A stretch of DNA of 61,597 nt from Rubricella aquisinus (GTDB taxonomy: Bacteria; Pseudomonadota; Alphaproteobacteria; Rhodobacterales; Rhodobacteraceae), in assembly GCF_014199445.1 (NCBI RefSeq), contig NZ_JACIJS010000001.1, positions 602,193 to 663,789 on the forward strand. The letters are read 5' to 3'. Shown one piece after another: positions 51,249-60,471 of this stretch; positions within the stretch are counted from its first letter, which is position 1; each line of letters begins with the position of its first letter. The notes beneath the pieces are model-generated. The model saw only the letters and a list, made by a program, of their open reading frames with translations. It made no database searches and was not told the DNA's origin. Both the position numbers and the translations under genes were made by a program.

Positions 51249-52694
51249 ATGAACCAACCGATCCCGTTCGATAACAGCTATGCCCGCCTGCCCGATGGTT
51301 TCTTTGAACATCGTGTGCCGTCACCGTCATCCGCGCCCCAACTGATCGCGGTGAATGACGATCTGGCGCGGCTGTTGCGGATTGATCCGGCGTTTTTGCG
51401 GAGTGCTGACGGGCTGGCGATGCTGGCGGGCAACGCGGTGGCGGACGGGTCAGAGCCGATTGCGGCGGCCTATGCCGGGCACCAGTTCGGCAATTTCGTG
51501 ACCCAGCTTGGCGATGGGCGGGCGATCCTGTTGGGGGAGGTGATCGGCACCGATGGCATCCGCCGCGATATCCAGTTGAAAGGGTCGGGCCGGACCCGCT
51601 GGTCCCGTGGCGGGGACGGGCGCGCGGCAATCGGGCCGGTGATCCGCGAATATCTGGTGAGTGAGGCGATGCACGCGCTGGGCGTGCCCACAACCCGCGC
51701 GCTGGCCGCTGTCACCACGGGCGACGCGGTGCTGCGGGAGGACGGGCCGCTGCCCGGCGCGATCCTCGCCCGCGTGGCGCAAAGCCATCTGCGTGTCGGC
51801 ACGTTCGAGTATTTCGCCGCGCGCAACGACACCGACGCCCTGCGCACCCTCGCGGATTATGCCATCGCGCGCCATTATCCCGACGCGACAGAAGCCGATC
51901 ATCCCTATGACGCGCTTTTGCGTGCGGTCGGGGCGGCGCAGGCCCGGCTTGTCGCGCGCTGGATGCAGCTTGGGTTCATCCATGGCGTGATGAACACCGA
52001 CAATTGTGCCATCGGGGGGGAAACGATTGATTATGGCCCCTGCGCCTTCATGGATGGGTTCGATCCGGGCAAGGTGTTCAGCTCCATTGACCGGGGCGGG
52101 CGCTATGCGTGGGCCAATCAGGGGCGCATCGCGCATTGGAACCTGTCGCGGCTGGCACAGGCGCTTTTGCCGCTTTTGGGGGACGGGGAGGATGGCGTGA
52201 CGCGCGCGCAAGCCGCCGTGGATACCTTCCCGGCGCTGTTTGAGGCCGCCCATGTCGAGGGCTTTAGCGCCAAACTGGGCCTGCGCCCTGGCATGACTGA
52301 GCCTATTGATGGCGTGTTCAGCCTCATGGCAGAGGGGCGCGTGGATTATACGCTCTTTTTCCGGCATCTGACGGTGCTGGCGCAGGGCGGATCGGCGCAG
52401 GGGCTGGAGGCGCTCTTTGCCGACACTTCGGCGCTCAAGGAGTGGTTGCCATCATGGCAGGCCGCGTTGTCGGAGGATGCGGGTGCCCGCATGGCGGAGG
52501 TCAACCCGATCTACATCCCGCGCAATCACCGGGTGGAGGCCGCGATTGTCGCCGCTCAGGATGGGGATTTTTCGGTTTTTGAGAGGTTGGGCCGCGTCCT
52601 TGCCGCCCCCTATACCGACCGCGCCGATTTCACGGAGTTCGAAGCACCCCCCCAGCCGGAGGAGGAAGTGCGACGCACGTTCTGTGGAACATAA
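51249..52694 (+). CDS. selO: Protein adenylyltransferase SelO (YdiU)
   Basis: 481 residues of the pseudokinase-fold SelO family, which AMPylates proteins during redox stress. Conserved parts: AAAYAGHQFGNFVTQLGDGRA, QLKGSGRTRWSRGGDGRA, HGVMNTDNCAIGGETIDYGP (metal-binding Asn and Asp) and NPIYIPRNH near the C-terminus. It lacks a terminal selenocysteine, as is usual in bacteria. The start is ATG 51249 with AGGAG 8 bases before; a GTG at 51240 is also in frame. Confidence 0.94.
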   Translation: MNQPIPFDNSYARLPDGFFEHRVPSPSSAPQLIAVNDDLARLLRIDPAFLRSADGLAMLAGNAVADGSEPIAAAYAGHQFGNFVTQLGDGRAILLGEVIGTDGIRRDIQLKGSGRTRWSRGGDGRAAIGPVIREYLVSEAMHALGVPTTRALAAVTTGDAVLREDGPLPGAILARVAQSHLRVGTFEYFAARNDTDALRTLADYAIARHYPDATEADHPYDALLRAVGAAQARLVARWMQLGFIHGVMNTDNCAIGGETIDYGPCAFMDGFDPGKVFSSIDRGGRYAWANQGRIAHWNLSRLAQALLPLLGDGEDGVTRAQAAVDTFPALFEAAHVEGFSAKLGLRPGMTEPIDGVFSLMAEGRVDYTLFFRHLTVLAQGGSAQGLEALFADTSALKEWLPSWQAALSEDAGARMAEVNPIYIPRNHRVEAAIVAAQDGDFSVFERLGRVLAAPYTDRADFTEFEAPPQPEEEVRRTFCGT

Positions 52695-52708
52695 GCCCAA
52701 ACCGAAAC

Positions 52709-52738
52709 GCGCCCCTTCCTGGGTGGGGGAAGGGGCGC
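52709..52738 (+). terminator. Hairpin after selO
   Basis: GCGCCCCTTCC (52709-52719) with GGAAGGGGCGC (52728-52738), 11 bp perfect, loop of 8, 14 bases after the selO stop. No T-run follows. Confidence 0.6.
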
Positions 52739-52878
52739 TAAGGTGATCGAAATGGGGGATGAACCCGTCATACCCGTCCGATACATGCAAGCAGCTGCCG
52801 AGTGGGTGGCTCGACAAGGACAGGAATTAGCGCCGATTCCTTACCCAACGCTTAATGCGCGTAAATTTCGACAAGTTT

Positions 52879-53415
52879 TTATTCGCCATCGAACGCGCAG
52901 AGCGCATGGACATCGACGCCCAATGCCTCAAGCCGCTTGCGCCCGCCCAGATCGGGCAGGTCCACGACAAAGGCGCAGCCCGCGACTTTCCCGCCCAGAC
53001 GCTCGATCAATTTGATACCCGCCTCTGCCGTGCCGCCAGTGGCCAAGAGGTCATCCACGATCAAAACCGTCTCTCCCGGTTGGATCGCGTCGGTATGTAT
53101 CTCCACCGTCGCGGTGCCGTATTCGAGCGTATAATCCTGCTCGATCCGGTCATGGGGCAGCTTGCCTTTCTTGCGGATCGGGACGAACCCGACGGCCAAT
53201 TGGTGCGCCACCGCGCCGCCAAGGATGAAGCCGCGCGCCTCCAGCCCCACAACCCGGTCGATATCCATACCCGCATATGGGTGCAGCAACAGGTCAATCG
53301 CCATGCGAAAGCCGCGCGGATCATTGAACAGCGTGGTTACGTCCCGAAACATGATCCCCTCATGGGGGAAGTCGGGAATGGTGCGGATGTAATCCTGTAC
53401 GGTGCGGCGATTCAT
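52879..53415 (-). CDS. apt: Adenine phosphoribosyltransferase
   Basis: 178 residues, full length. The PRPP motif [17 protein letters not shown] is near residue 120, and [21 protein letters not shown] and [16 protein letters not shown] lie before it. It salvages adenine to AMP. It lies downstream of the regulator gene on the same strand with 54 bases between, so read-through from the regulator is possible. Confidence 0.95.
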   Translation of the reverse strand: MNRRTVQDYIRTIPDFPHEGIMFRDVTTLFNDPRGFRMAIDLLLHPYAGMDIDRVVGLEARGFILGGAVAHQLAVGFVPIRKKGKLPHDRIEQDYTLEYGTATVEIHTDAIQPGETVLIVDDLLATGGTAEAGIKLIERLGGKVAGCAFVVDLPDLGGRKRLEALGVDVHALCAFDGE

Positions 53416-53469
53416 CGGGCTGATCCTGTCCTTGTTTGGCGGTGGGGCATCATCTGTGCTGCCCTGTGG

Positions 53470-55074
53470 TCACGCAATATCTGTTTCACTCAACCGACCG
53501 GACAGGCGCAGGGCAGCGGTGGGGTAGGTCGCGTCCAAAAGCTTGCCCAGCGTGAAGTCCGGCTCGATCCGTTGCAGCCTTTGGACCATATCGCGCGCGC
53601 GATCCGGCTGTCCGGTGATCGCATAGACCGCCGCGAGATAGCGCATGGGCGGGGCGTAATCGGGATTGAGGCTATGGACGGCTTCACCGACGGAGATGGC
53701 CTCGTCAAACCGGCCCGAAATCGTGGCGGTCACGCAGCACATCGCGTCGATCATATAGCGGTAGCTGCCCTCGCCAGAGATGTTGCGCGCGAAGGTGGAA
53801 TAGGAATGCGCCTCTTCATAGCCGCCCTGATACCCCTCCACCGCCGACAGGAATGCCCAGCCGATGGGATTGGCGGGATTGAGCGCCACGCTGCGCGACG
53901 CCAGATCATGCCCGGCATTGAAATGCCCCAACAGAAAGCTGTGAACATAAGAGCCGATGCACAGAACCATCGCGTTGTTCGGCTCCAACTCAATCGCGCG
54001 GTGGATCAGTTGCCGCGCCTCGTCCTTGACCGCATCGCGATCCTCGGCCCGCCGCTCCCCGATGGTGTAGGTCAGTTGGAATGCTTGCCACGCAAGGTGA
54101 ATGCCGCGCCGGTCCCGCTGAAAACACTGCTCCAGCAGGTCGCGCGATTCCTCCGCCGACTTACCCTTGCGGCGAAAGATATAATCGACCGCGACAAAGG
54201 AATTGAGCGTCGCGCGCTGGCCGCTGACCCTTTTGGGGCCATCATGGACCAGCGCGAAAATCGCGCGGTCCACGCACAGGTTGATAAACTGGTTTTGCCG
54301 CAATTCGTGCGGGGTGAGCATCGGATAGCTTTGACCCCAAAGAAACCGCCGCCGCCCACCCTGCGTGTAGGACATGCTGGCGCTGAGCATCTGATCGGTC
54401 TGCCCGCGCCCCACATTCAGCGTGAACCCGTCAAGGTCGTCCGCGTCGGTATCGCCCGCATGGATAACATCGACCGCGCCCCAATCCCGGATGCTTTGCA
54501 CGATGCTGCGCGCCATTTCCTGCGCCTGACCGCTTTTCCCGGTTTCATTGGCACCGACGGAAACAGTGAGCCGCGGGATGTCGATATATTGCACCTCTGC
54601 CCCGCGTGGGATCTGCGCAGTGATGTAGGTGGTTGGATACACCGCCGGGGCGCGATCCGCCCGCCGCTCCGTCAGCCATTTGTTGAAGACCGGGTCGCGG
54701 ATCATCAGGTCTTCAAACAGATAGGGGATGTCGCGGGACTGTGGCGGGTCGGTATACATGTCCGTCACGATCCGCGTGGGATCAAGGCCAAAGCTGCGAT
54801 TATCCGCCTGAAGCACATCGGCATAGTCACCGAAATATCGCTTAATCTCTGCAATGGCCTGCCGAAGGCTGCTTGATCCCTGCTCCGGGCCACGGTCGCT
54901 CCAGAGCATATCGCGCAGATAGGCCCGGGGCCGCTTCATATCCGGTGCAAGCAGAACGAGAGCAAGCACCCCGCGGGCTTTGGCCCCGCGCGGCGTCAGA
55001 TCTTCGCCCGATTCGGTCTTAACGTGAAAAGACCCCAGTAGTCGGACATGCAGCGCGGCCTTGGACTCACCCAT
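53470..55074 (-). CDS. Winged-helix / TolB-like / TPR transcriptional regulator
   Basis: 534 residues from the ATG at 55074; an upstream in-frame start at 55137 would add a 21-residue leader. Residues 1 to about 100 are a SARP/OmpR-type winged helix (HVRLLGSFHVKTESGEDL, LSVLVLLAPD-like, MLWSDRGPEQGSSSLRQAIAEIK). The middle resembles the TolB-N-type domain found in such regulators. The last 220 residues are TPR-like helices. It is soluble. It is divergent from the repeat/PAP2 protein and protease genes with a 234-base gap and probably controls them. Confidence 0.85.
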   Translation of the reverse strand: MGESKAALHVRLLGSFHVKTESGEDLTPRGAKARGVLALVLLAPDMKRPRAYLRDMLWSDRGPEQGSSSLRQAIAEIKRYFGDYADVLQADNRSFGLDPTRIVTDMYTDPPQSRDIPYLFEDLMIRDPVFNKWLTERRADRAPAVYPTTYITAQIPRGAEVQYIDIPRLTVSVGANETGKSGQAQEMARSIVQSIRDWGAVDVIHAGDTDADDLDGFTLNVGRGQTDQMLSASMSYTQGGRRRFLWGQSYPMLTPHELRQNQFINLCVDRAIFALVHDGPKRVSGQRATLNSFVAVDYIFRRKGKSAEESRDLLEQCFQRDRRGIHLAWQAFQLTYTIGERRAEDRDAVKDEARQLIHRAIELEPNNAMVLCIGSYVHSFLLGHFNAGHDLASRSVALNPANPIGWAFLSAVEGYQGGYEEAHSYSTFARNISGEGSYRYMIDAMCCVTATISGRFDEAISVGEAVHSLNPDYAPPMRYLAAVYAITGQPDRARDMVQRLQRIEPDFTLGKLLDATYPTAALRLSGRLSETDIA

Positions 55075-55308
55075 TTCACACTTACAGACGTGTTGTTTTT
55101 CCACGATAATTATGACGGCAAGCCGATTGGATTGCAAACCATTGCCTGCGACCCGCGAAGAAAGTCGTGACCGAGTGTTGCGTTAAAAACCCGTGAATTC
55201 CGTCTCGATATACAACTCCACGTTGACCAAAAGGTAAAGCCTTGCCCAAATCGGCAGAGGTCCGCGCATTACGCCGGACAAATTAGGTCAGTTTGAAGGG
55301 GATGAACC

Positions 55309-56532
55309 GTGAGCCAAGACAATGTGGGTAACGTCGGGAATGTCGGCAACGTGGGTAACGTTGGCAATGTCGGTAACGTCGGGAATGTGGGCAATGTCGG
55401 CAATGTCGGCAATGTAGGCAACGTCGGGAATGTCGGTAACGTTGGCAATGTCGGCAATGTGGGCGAAGCGATCTCCTCTTACTCCTCTGGCGCGCTGCTG
55501 AGTGCGCGGGACGGCATCGTTGGCACTTGGGTTGATCCGGTCGCAGCCCCGCCCGCGCTTGACGGGGATGATCCGAAAAACCTCAAGCGGTGGAGCGCGA
55601 CCGTCCGGGCGTCTGTCTTTGACAGTGTGGTTCATGCGAAACTCGGTGTGAAAACCGCGCAGATGCCCGATGGCTCAACCGGGTGCGTCGCGCGCCATAT
55701 GGACCCGGTTGGCGGTGCTGACCCGTTCGCCGATAGCCCGGCGGAAAGCCATGCGATTGTCGCACTGCCGCGCCCCGATATTACCAATGTGTTCCTCAAA
55801 CAGCTTCCCTATCTGCGCACCTATGCCGATCTGCGGGCCGACCGCGCGTCGGAAATTTTCAGCCAGACGGGTGACATCCTGTCCTTCATGGGCACCATCG
55901 GATTGTTGCATCCCGCGCGCACCCGCTGGACGATTGAGCTGTTGAGCCTCGTTCTGCGCACCACCGTGACGGTGGAGATGAACATGAAAAACGTGCTCGC
56001 GGTGCGCCGTCCGCAGGAATTGTCCGCGCAAGTGCAGCCGATGATCCAGACCCCGCCCCATGGCGCGTTCCCCTCGGGTCATGCGGGCGAAAGCTTCGCC
56101 GTGGCAACGGTCATGGCCGAATTGACCAAGGACCGGCAGGATCAGGTTTACGGCCCGAACAATCATGTCTGGACCGAGCAATTCATGCGTCAGGCCGCAC
56201 GGATCGCGACGAACCGTGTCGTGGCAGGCGTGCATTACCCGATTGATTCCAGCGCGGGGCAGATCCTCGGCACGTCCATCGGCCTCTATCTGCTGGAGCG
56301 GTTCCGGGCCGGCACTGGCACTATGCATGGCGTCTATTTCGATGCGAACCAATGCGCGGATAAGGATTTCGATCCGCGCGCCATCGCGGATGCGTTTGAT
56401 GCGATCTATTCCGGCACGCCCAATCCGGGCGCCGCCCCCTATGTCGAGGATAAGGCGACATGGATCATGGACAGCACTGGCGATCAGATGCTCAACTATC
56501 TGTGGCGTCAGGCCAAGAAAGAGTGGACCTGA
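55309..56532 (+). CDS. PAP2/vanadium-haloperoxidase-fold protein with (Asn-Val-Gly)16 N-terminus
   Basis: 407 residues, GTG start with AAGGGGA upstream. After MSQD, residues 5-52 are sixteen perfect NVG tripeptides. The rest is an acid phosphatase/haloperoxidase helical domain with the PAP2 signature in order: K-x6-RP in KNVLAVRRP, PSGH in AFPSGHAGE and R-x5-H-x3-D in RVVAGVHYPID. The usual Ser before the Arg is Asn. No signal peptide or membrane helix is visible, which favours the soluble haloperoxidase-like branch over lipid phosphatases. It is followed after 3 bases by the protease gene. Confidence 0.85.
   Translation: MSQDNVGNVGNVGNVGNVGNVGNVGNVGNVGNVGNVGNVGNVGNVGNVGNVGEAISSYSSGALLSARDGIVGTWVDPVAAPPALDGDDPKNLKRWSATVRASVFDSVVHAKLGVKTAQMPDGSTGCVARHMDPVGGADPFADSPAESHAIVALPRPDITNVFLKQLPYLRTYADLRADRASEIFSQTGDILSFMGTIGLLHPARTRWTIELLSLVLRTTVTVEMNMKNVLAVRRPQELSAQVQPMIQTPPHGAFPSGHAGESFAVATVMAELTKDRQDQVYGPNNHVWTEQFMRQAARIATNRVVAGVHYPIDSSAGQILGTSIGLYLLERFRAGTGTMHGVYFDANQCADKDFDPRAIADAFDAIYSGTPNPGAAPYVEDKATWIMDSTGDQMLNYLWRQAKKEWT
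55321..55464 (+). repeat. Sixteen tandem 9-base units coding Asn-Val-Gly
   Basis: Sixteen units of AAY-GTN-GGN without gap. The protein repeat is perfect, but the DNA varies at all three wobble positions (AAT/AAC; GTG, GTC, GTT, GTA; GGT, GGG, GGC). That pattern suggests selection for the peptide rather than very recent slippage. Read on the other strand it gives Pro-Thr-Leu-like repeats that are an artefact. Confidence 0.95.
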
Positions 56533-56535
56533 TCC

Positions 56536-58512
56536 ATGTGGTCCTCTTTCACCCTCCCACGGGAGATGGACGCCTATCGCCACTGGAATGCCTTCGCGCA
56601 GCCCGGTGGCGGGGCGACGCCGGATCACGGGCAGGTTTTGCCGCTCGTGTTCCAGCTTGCCAATCAGGGGCAATATCAGCGCCTGATGAACGAAGTGGAT
56701 CGGCTGCGGGGGCTGGGCGGTCCGGGGCCATATGTGTCGGATATGAATCCCAATGGCGCGGGCGACCGGCAGGTCGTGGTTTATGCCAAGCCGGATGACA
56801 TTGCCGATCTGGTCGCGCTCAGAAATCCGCAAACCGTGGTGATCGAGGAAAGCGCGGCCTTGCCGGAGGCCGCGTTTCCCGCGCCGTTCAACGCAGGCCC
56901 TTCCGCCAGCTATCCCGGGCTTGGCCCGGATGCGGTGATCTCAGGCGTGATTGATTTCGGGATGGCAATTGCCAATGCCCGGTTTCGCGCGGGCCTGAAT
57001 GAGAGCCGGATCGCGGCGTTCTGGAACATGAACGCCTCCGAACAGGGTGGGTCCGTGCCGCATCATCAGGAATTCCTGAAGGCTCAGATCGACGCTGGCC
57101 TTGCCGCGCATACCTATAACGGGATCGTGGATGAGGAGGCGTTCAACCGGGCCTTCGGCCTTGCCGGTGGAACGGCGCGGGTGCAGCGGCCCGCCGCGCG
57201 CTCCCGCACCCATGGCACGTTCATCTCCGATCTTGCCGCGGGGGAGGAGATGGGGCCGGGCGACCGGAACCCGATCATCGCGGTCCAACTCCCTGCCGAG
57301 ATCGTGGGCGACACATATGGCGTGCATTTCAACGCCGTGGTGCGCGAAGCCGTATCCTATATCATGGGGCAGGCGGGCAGCCTGTCGGCGGAGGTCGCAG
57401 CGGCCCATGGCCTTGGCTCCGATTTCAGGTTGCCGGTTGTCATCAATATCAGCTTTGGTACCTATGCCGGGCGGCATGATGGCCTGAGCACGCTGGAGCG
57501 ATATTTCGACGATATGATCGGGCTGGATGGGCTCAAGGCGATTTGCCTGCCCGTCGGGAATGGTCATGAAAGCCGCTCTCATGCGCGCTATACTGGCGCG
57601 GAACTGGCCAGCCCGCAGCAGATGATGCTGCGTGTGCAGCCCGACAGCCGCCTGTCGGAATTTGTGCAGGTGTGGCTCCCGGCGGGTGTGTCGGGTGCTG
57701 ATCTGGCGCTCAAGATCACTCCGCCGCTTGGCCCGGAACTGGACCTTGCCACGATTGTGCCGGGCACGGTTTGGGAATGGGATCAGGGCGGCGTGACTGC
57801 CCGGCTCTATCAGCAAGAGGATGTGCCGGAGGATATGCCGGGGGAGGCGCGGGTGAAAGTGACCCTCGCGCTGCGCCCCAGCGAGAGTGCGCCGACCGGA
57901 GGCGCGTGGATGATCCGCGTTGCCGCAAACCTTGCGCCGGAACAGGTGCTCGATATGTGGGTGGAGCGGGGCGATACGCCCGATGGTTTCGTGCCGAAAG
58001 GGCGGCAAGCCTATTTCGACGATCCTGAATACCGGCTCTATAACGCGATCGGCGGGATTGAGCAGCATGACCGGCCTGAGGCGCGGGTGAAACGGGCCGG
58101 CACCATCAGCCCGATTGCCACCGGGCGCGAAACTACCGTTCTGGCGAGCCACCGGGCGCAGGATTTCAAGATGTCCACGTTCAGCTCCGCCGGGCCGGTG
58201 ACGGCACAGGTGGGCAGCGCCAGCTATCGCGACGGGCCGGACCTGTCCTATCCGTCAGAGAAGAGTGCGGTGCGCGATTTCATCGGGGCCGCGGGCAGTG
58301 CCAGCGGATCGGTCCGCTATTATCGCGGAACGAGCTTTTCGTCGGCGATGGCGGCGCGGGCCTATGTCGGCATGTTGATGGCCGATCCGTCGCTGACCCC
58401 CGCTGCCCTGCGCACCGCCCTGAAGGCCGAGGCCGCCGCCGCCGAAGCCAACGCCTCACCCGGCACCCGCCCAGCAGAGACGGCAGAGCGGATGGGCGCG
58501 GGTCGTCTCTAG
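56536..58512 (+). CDS. Subtilisin-family (S8) serine protease
   Basis: 658 residues. Catalytic positions by motif: D140 (SGVIDFG), H226 (SRTHGTF), oxyanion N342 (PVGNGHE) and S600 (RGTSFSSAMAA). About 140 residues precede the first catalytic Asp, and the N342-S600 interval holds a large insert with beta-rich segments (FVQVWLPAGVSGADLALKITP; MIRVAANL). There is no signal peptide or lipobox, so it is either cytoplasmic or exported by a non-Sec route. It starts 3 bases after the NVG/PAP2 gene, so the two are one operon. The last 40 residues are Ala-rich and low-complexity. Confidence 0.9.
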   Translation: MWSSFTLPREMDAYRHWNAFAQPGGGATPDHGQVLPLVFQLANQGQYQRLMNEVDRLRGLGGPGPYVSDMNPNGAGDRQVVVYAKPDDIADLVALRNPQTVVIEESAALPEAAFPAPFNAGPSASYPGLGPDAVISGVIDFGMAIANARFRAGLNESRIAAFWNMNASEQGGSVPHHQEFLKAQIDAGLAAHTYNGIVDEEAFNRAFGLAGGTARVQRPAARSRTHGTFISDLAAGEEMGPGDRNPIIAVQLPAEIVGDTYGVHFNAVVREAVSYIMGQAGSLSAEVAAAHGLGSDFRLPVVINISFGTYAGRHDGLSTLERYFDDMIGLDGLKAICLPVGNGHESRSHARYTGAELASPQQMMLRVQPDSRLSEFVQVWLPAGVSGADLALKITPPLGPELDLATIVPGTVWEWDQGGVTARLYQQEDVPEDMPGEARVKVTLALRPSESAPTGGAWMIRVAANLAPEQVLDMWVERGDTPDGFVPKGRQAYFDDPEYRLYNAIGGIEQHDRPEARVKRAGTISPIATGRETTVLASHRAQDFKMSTFSSAGPVTAQVGSASYRDGPDLSYPSEKSAVRDFIGAAGSASGSVRYYRGTSFSSAMAARAYVGMLMADPSLTPAALRTALKAEAAAAEANASPGTRPAETAERMGAGRL

Positions 58513-58522
58513 CCAAAGAGAA

Positions 58523-58572
58523 GCCGCGCCGCGCGCTGCCCCCTAAAGGGGCGCACGCGGCGCGGCGCTTTG
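58523..58572. terminator. Long GC-rich hairpin between convergent genes
   Basis: GCCGCGCCGCG (58523-58533) with CGCGGCGCGGC (58556-58566), and inside GCCCC with GGGGC. It sits between the protease and the convergent SDR gene, followed on the plus strand by GCTTTG. Probable bidirectional terminator. Confidence 0.7.
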
Positions 58573-58585
58573 CCAGGCAAAGCGG

Positions 58586-59425
58586 TCAGTCGTCCAGAAG
58601 GGCAGCAAGTCCAGCCCGGTAACCCGGGTAGGCCATTGTGACGCCCAACTCCTCCCGGATGCGGGCGTTCGAGCAGCGTTTCGATTCCGAATAGAAGCTG
58701 CGCGCCATCGGCGACATCTCCGCTTCTTCAAACGGGATCGCGGGCGGGACGGGCAGGCCCAAGAGTTGTGCCGCATGGGCGATCACGTCCTGCGGCGGGG
58801 CGGGTTCATTGTCGCATACATTATAGATCGCACCGGGGCGCGGGCGGGCGATGCTCGCGGCAAGGACGGTCGCGATATCCTCCACATGGATGCGCGAAAA
58901 CACCTGTCCCTCCTTGATGATCCGGCGCGCCGTCCCTTTGCGCACCTTGGAGAATGGGCCGCGACCGGGGCCATAAATCCCTGCGAGCCGGAAGATGTGC
59001 AAGGGCTGGCCGAGGGCGGCCCATGCCGCCTCCGCCTCCACCCGCGCCTCCCCCCGTTTGGTGGAAGGCCGCAGATCGGCGCTTTCATCAATCCAATCGC
59101 CCTGCCGGTCGCCATAGACCCCAATGGTTGAGAGATATCCGACCCATTCGGGCGATGCCGCGCGCAGCGCCGGGCCCGCTGCCTCCAGCACCGAATCGCC
59201 CGCCTCACCGGGGGCGACGGAGGTCAGGATATGGGTGGCCTCCGTGATGGCCGGGGCAAGGTCGGCACCGGGCCAGATCAGCGGCTCCACCTCGTCCCGG
59301 CGCAGCGCCTCGGCCTTCTCTGCGCTGCGGGTGGTTCCGATCACGCGCCACCCATCGGCCACAAGCCGCCGGCCAAGCGCGCGCGCGGAATAGCCATGGC
59401 CAATGCTAAGGAGGGTTTTCGTCAT
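58586..59425 (-). CDS. NAD(P)-dependent epimerase/SDR-like protein
   Basis: 279 residues from the ATG at 59425 ([21 protein letters not shown]). The nucleotide-binding G-H-G-Y-S-A motif replaces the classical GxxGxx[19 protein letters not shown] and [13 protein letters not shown] are conserved in the extended-SDR YeeZ-like group. The start overlaps the queG stop by 4 bases, so the two are translationally coupled. Substrate unknown. Confidence 0.88.
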   Translation of the reverse strand: MTKTLLSIGHGYSARALGRRLVADGWRVIGTTRSAEKAEALRRDEVEPLIWPGADLAPAITEATHILTSVAPGEAGDSVLEAAGPALRAASPEWVGYLSTIGVYGDRQGDWIDESADLRPSTKRGEARVEAEAAWAALGQPLHIFRLAGIYGPGRGPFSKVRKGTARRIIKEGQVFSRIHVEDIATVLAASIARPRPGAIYNVCDNEPAPPQDVIAHAAQLLGLPVPPAIPFEEAEMSPMARSFYSESKRCSNARIREELGVTMAYPGYRAGLAALLDD

Positions 59426-60468
59426 GGCTGGTCCTTTGCTGCTGTATCGAGCCGCGCTGCCGCCCAATGCGCCGCCTCTGCCACGGTCGGGTCGGGGTCT
59501 GAGCGCAATGCAACCACCGCCGGGCGCAGCCCCGTATCGCCGGAATTGCCGATGGCATAACACACATTGCGCACGAATCGATCCCGCCCGATCCGCTTGA
59601 TCGGGGAGCCGGCGAACACCTCGCGAAAGGTTTGGTCGGTGAGGGCCGCCAGATCATCGAGCCGTGGCGCGCGCAACTCGACCCGCGCCCAATACCCGGC
59701 CTCCCGTGCGGCCACGGCAAATTTGTTCCATGGGCAGGCGGCAAGGCAATCGTCGCAACCGTAAATCCGGTTGCCCATCTTTTCCCGCAACTCAATCGGC
59801 ACTGGCCCCTTATGCTCAATCGTGAGGTAGGAAATACAGCGCCGCGCATCGAGCTGGTAGGGCGCGGGAAACGCATCCGTCGGGCAGGCATCAAGACATG
59901 CCCGGCAAGAGCCGCAATGATCCTGCCCCGGCGCATCGGGTTCCAGCTCAAGCGTGGTGAACACCGCGCCGAGGAAAAACCAGTTGCCGAGATCGCGGCT
60001 CAACAGATTGGTGTGTTTGCCCTGCCACCCCAGCCCCGCGGCCGCCCCCAGCGGCTTTTCCATCACGGGGGCGGTATCGACAAAGACTTTGATCTCCCCG
60101 CCTGCCTGCTCGATCATCCAACGACCGAGCCGCTTGAGCCGCTTTTTGACGAGGTCGTGATAGTCCCTGTTCTGAGCATAGACGGAGATGATGCCGTGAT
60201 CCGGCTGATCCAGCAGCGCCATCGGGTCGCTGTCGGGCGTGTAGGCTTCGGCCAGCATGATGACAGAGCGGGCCTCGGGCCATAGGGCTGCCGGATCGCC
60301 GCGCCATGCCGCGCGCTCCGCCATCCAGGTCATCTGCCCGTGATAGCCCGCATCCAGAAACGCGCCGAGCCGCCCGGCGGCGTCTGGAATCGCGTCCGGC
60401 GTGGTGATCCCGGTCGCCGTAAATCCAAATTCTTCCGCCTTGGCGCGTATGGCCTGTGCGGTCAGCAT
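59422..60468 (-). CDS. queG: Epoxyqueuosine reductase
   Basis: 348 residues. Two 4Fe-4S binding sets are visible: [16 protein letters not shown] and [15 protein letters not shown]. The cobalamin-binding region with [23 protein letters not shown] and the substrate region [10 protein letters not shown] precede them. It performs the last step of queuosine synthesis in tRNA. The gene product links to yhhQ and its preQ1-like riboswitch at the other end of the window. A GST gene lies 3 bases upstream. Confidence 0.95.
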   Translation of the reverse strand: MLTAQAIRAKAEEFGFTATGITTPDAIPDAAGRLGAFLDAGYHGQMTWMAERAAWRGDPAALWPEARSVIMLAEAYTPDSDPMALLDQPDHGIISVYAQNRDYHDLVKKRLKRLGRWMIEQAGGEIKVFVDTAPVMEKPLGAAAGLGWQGKHTNLLSRDLGNWFFLGAVFTTLELEPDAPGQDHCGSCRACLDACPTDAFPAPYQLDARRCISYLTIEHKGPVPIELREKMGNRIYGCDDCLAACPWNKFAVAAREAGYWARVELRAPRLDDLAALTDQTFREVFAGSPIKRIGRDRFVRNVCYAIGNSGDTGLRPAVVALRSDPDPTVAEAAHWAAARLDTAAKDQP

Positions 60469-60471
60469 GGA

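Noticed and set aside
52743-53015. 90-codon plus-strand ORF starting MIEMGDEPVIPVRY
   Set aside because: The first half looks mildly protein-like, but no Shine-Dalgarno or family pattern is seen and the second half overlaps the 3' end of apt.
52855-54876. 673-codon plus-strand ORF across apt and the TPR regulator
   Set aside because: It is antisense to two genes with clear family motifs; its own translation shows no domain pattern. High-GC DNA commonly leaves such frames open.
55269-55457. Minus-strand Pro-Thr-Leu repeat ORF
   Set aside because: It is only the complement of the NVG-coding repeat, without a start context or further domain.
55321-55464. CRISPR-like array
   Set aside because: The 9-base periodicity is coding repeat without spacers; no cas genes anywhere in the window.
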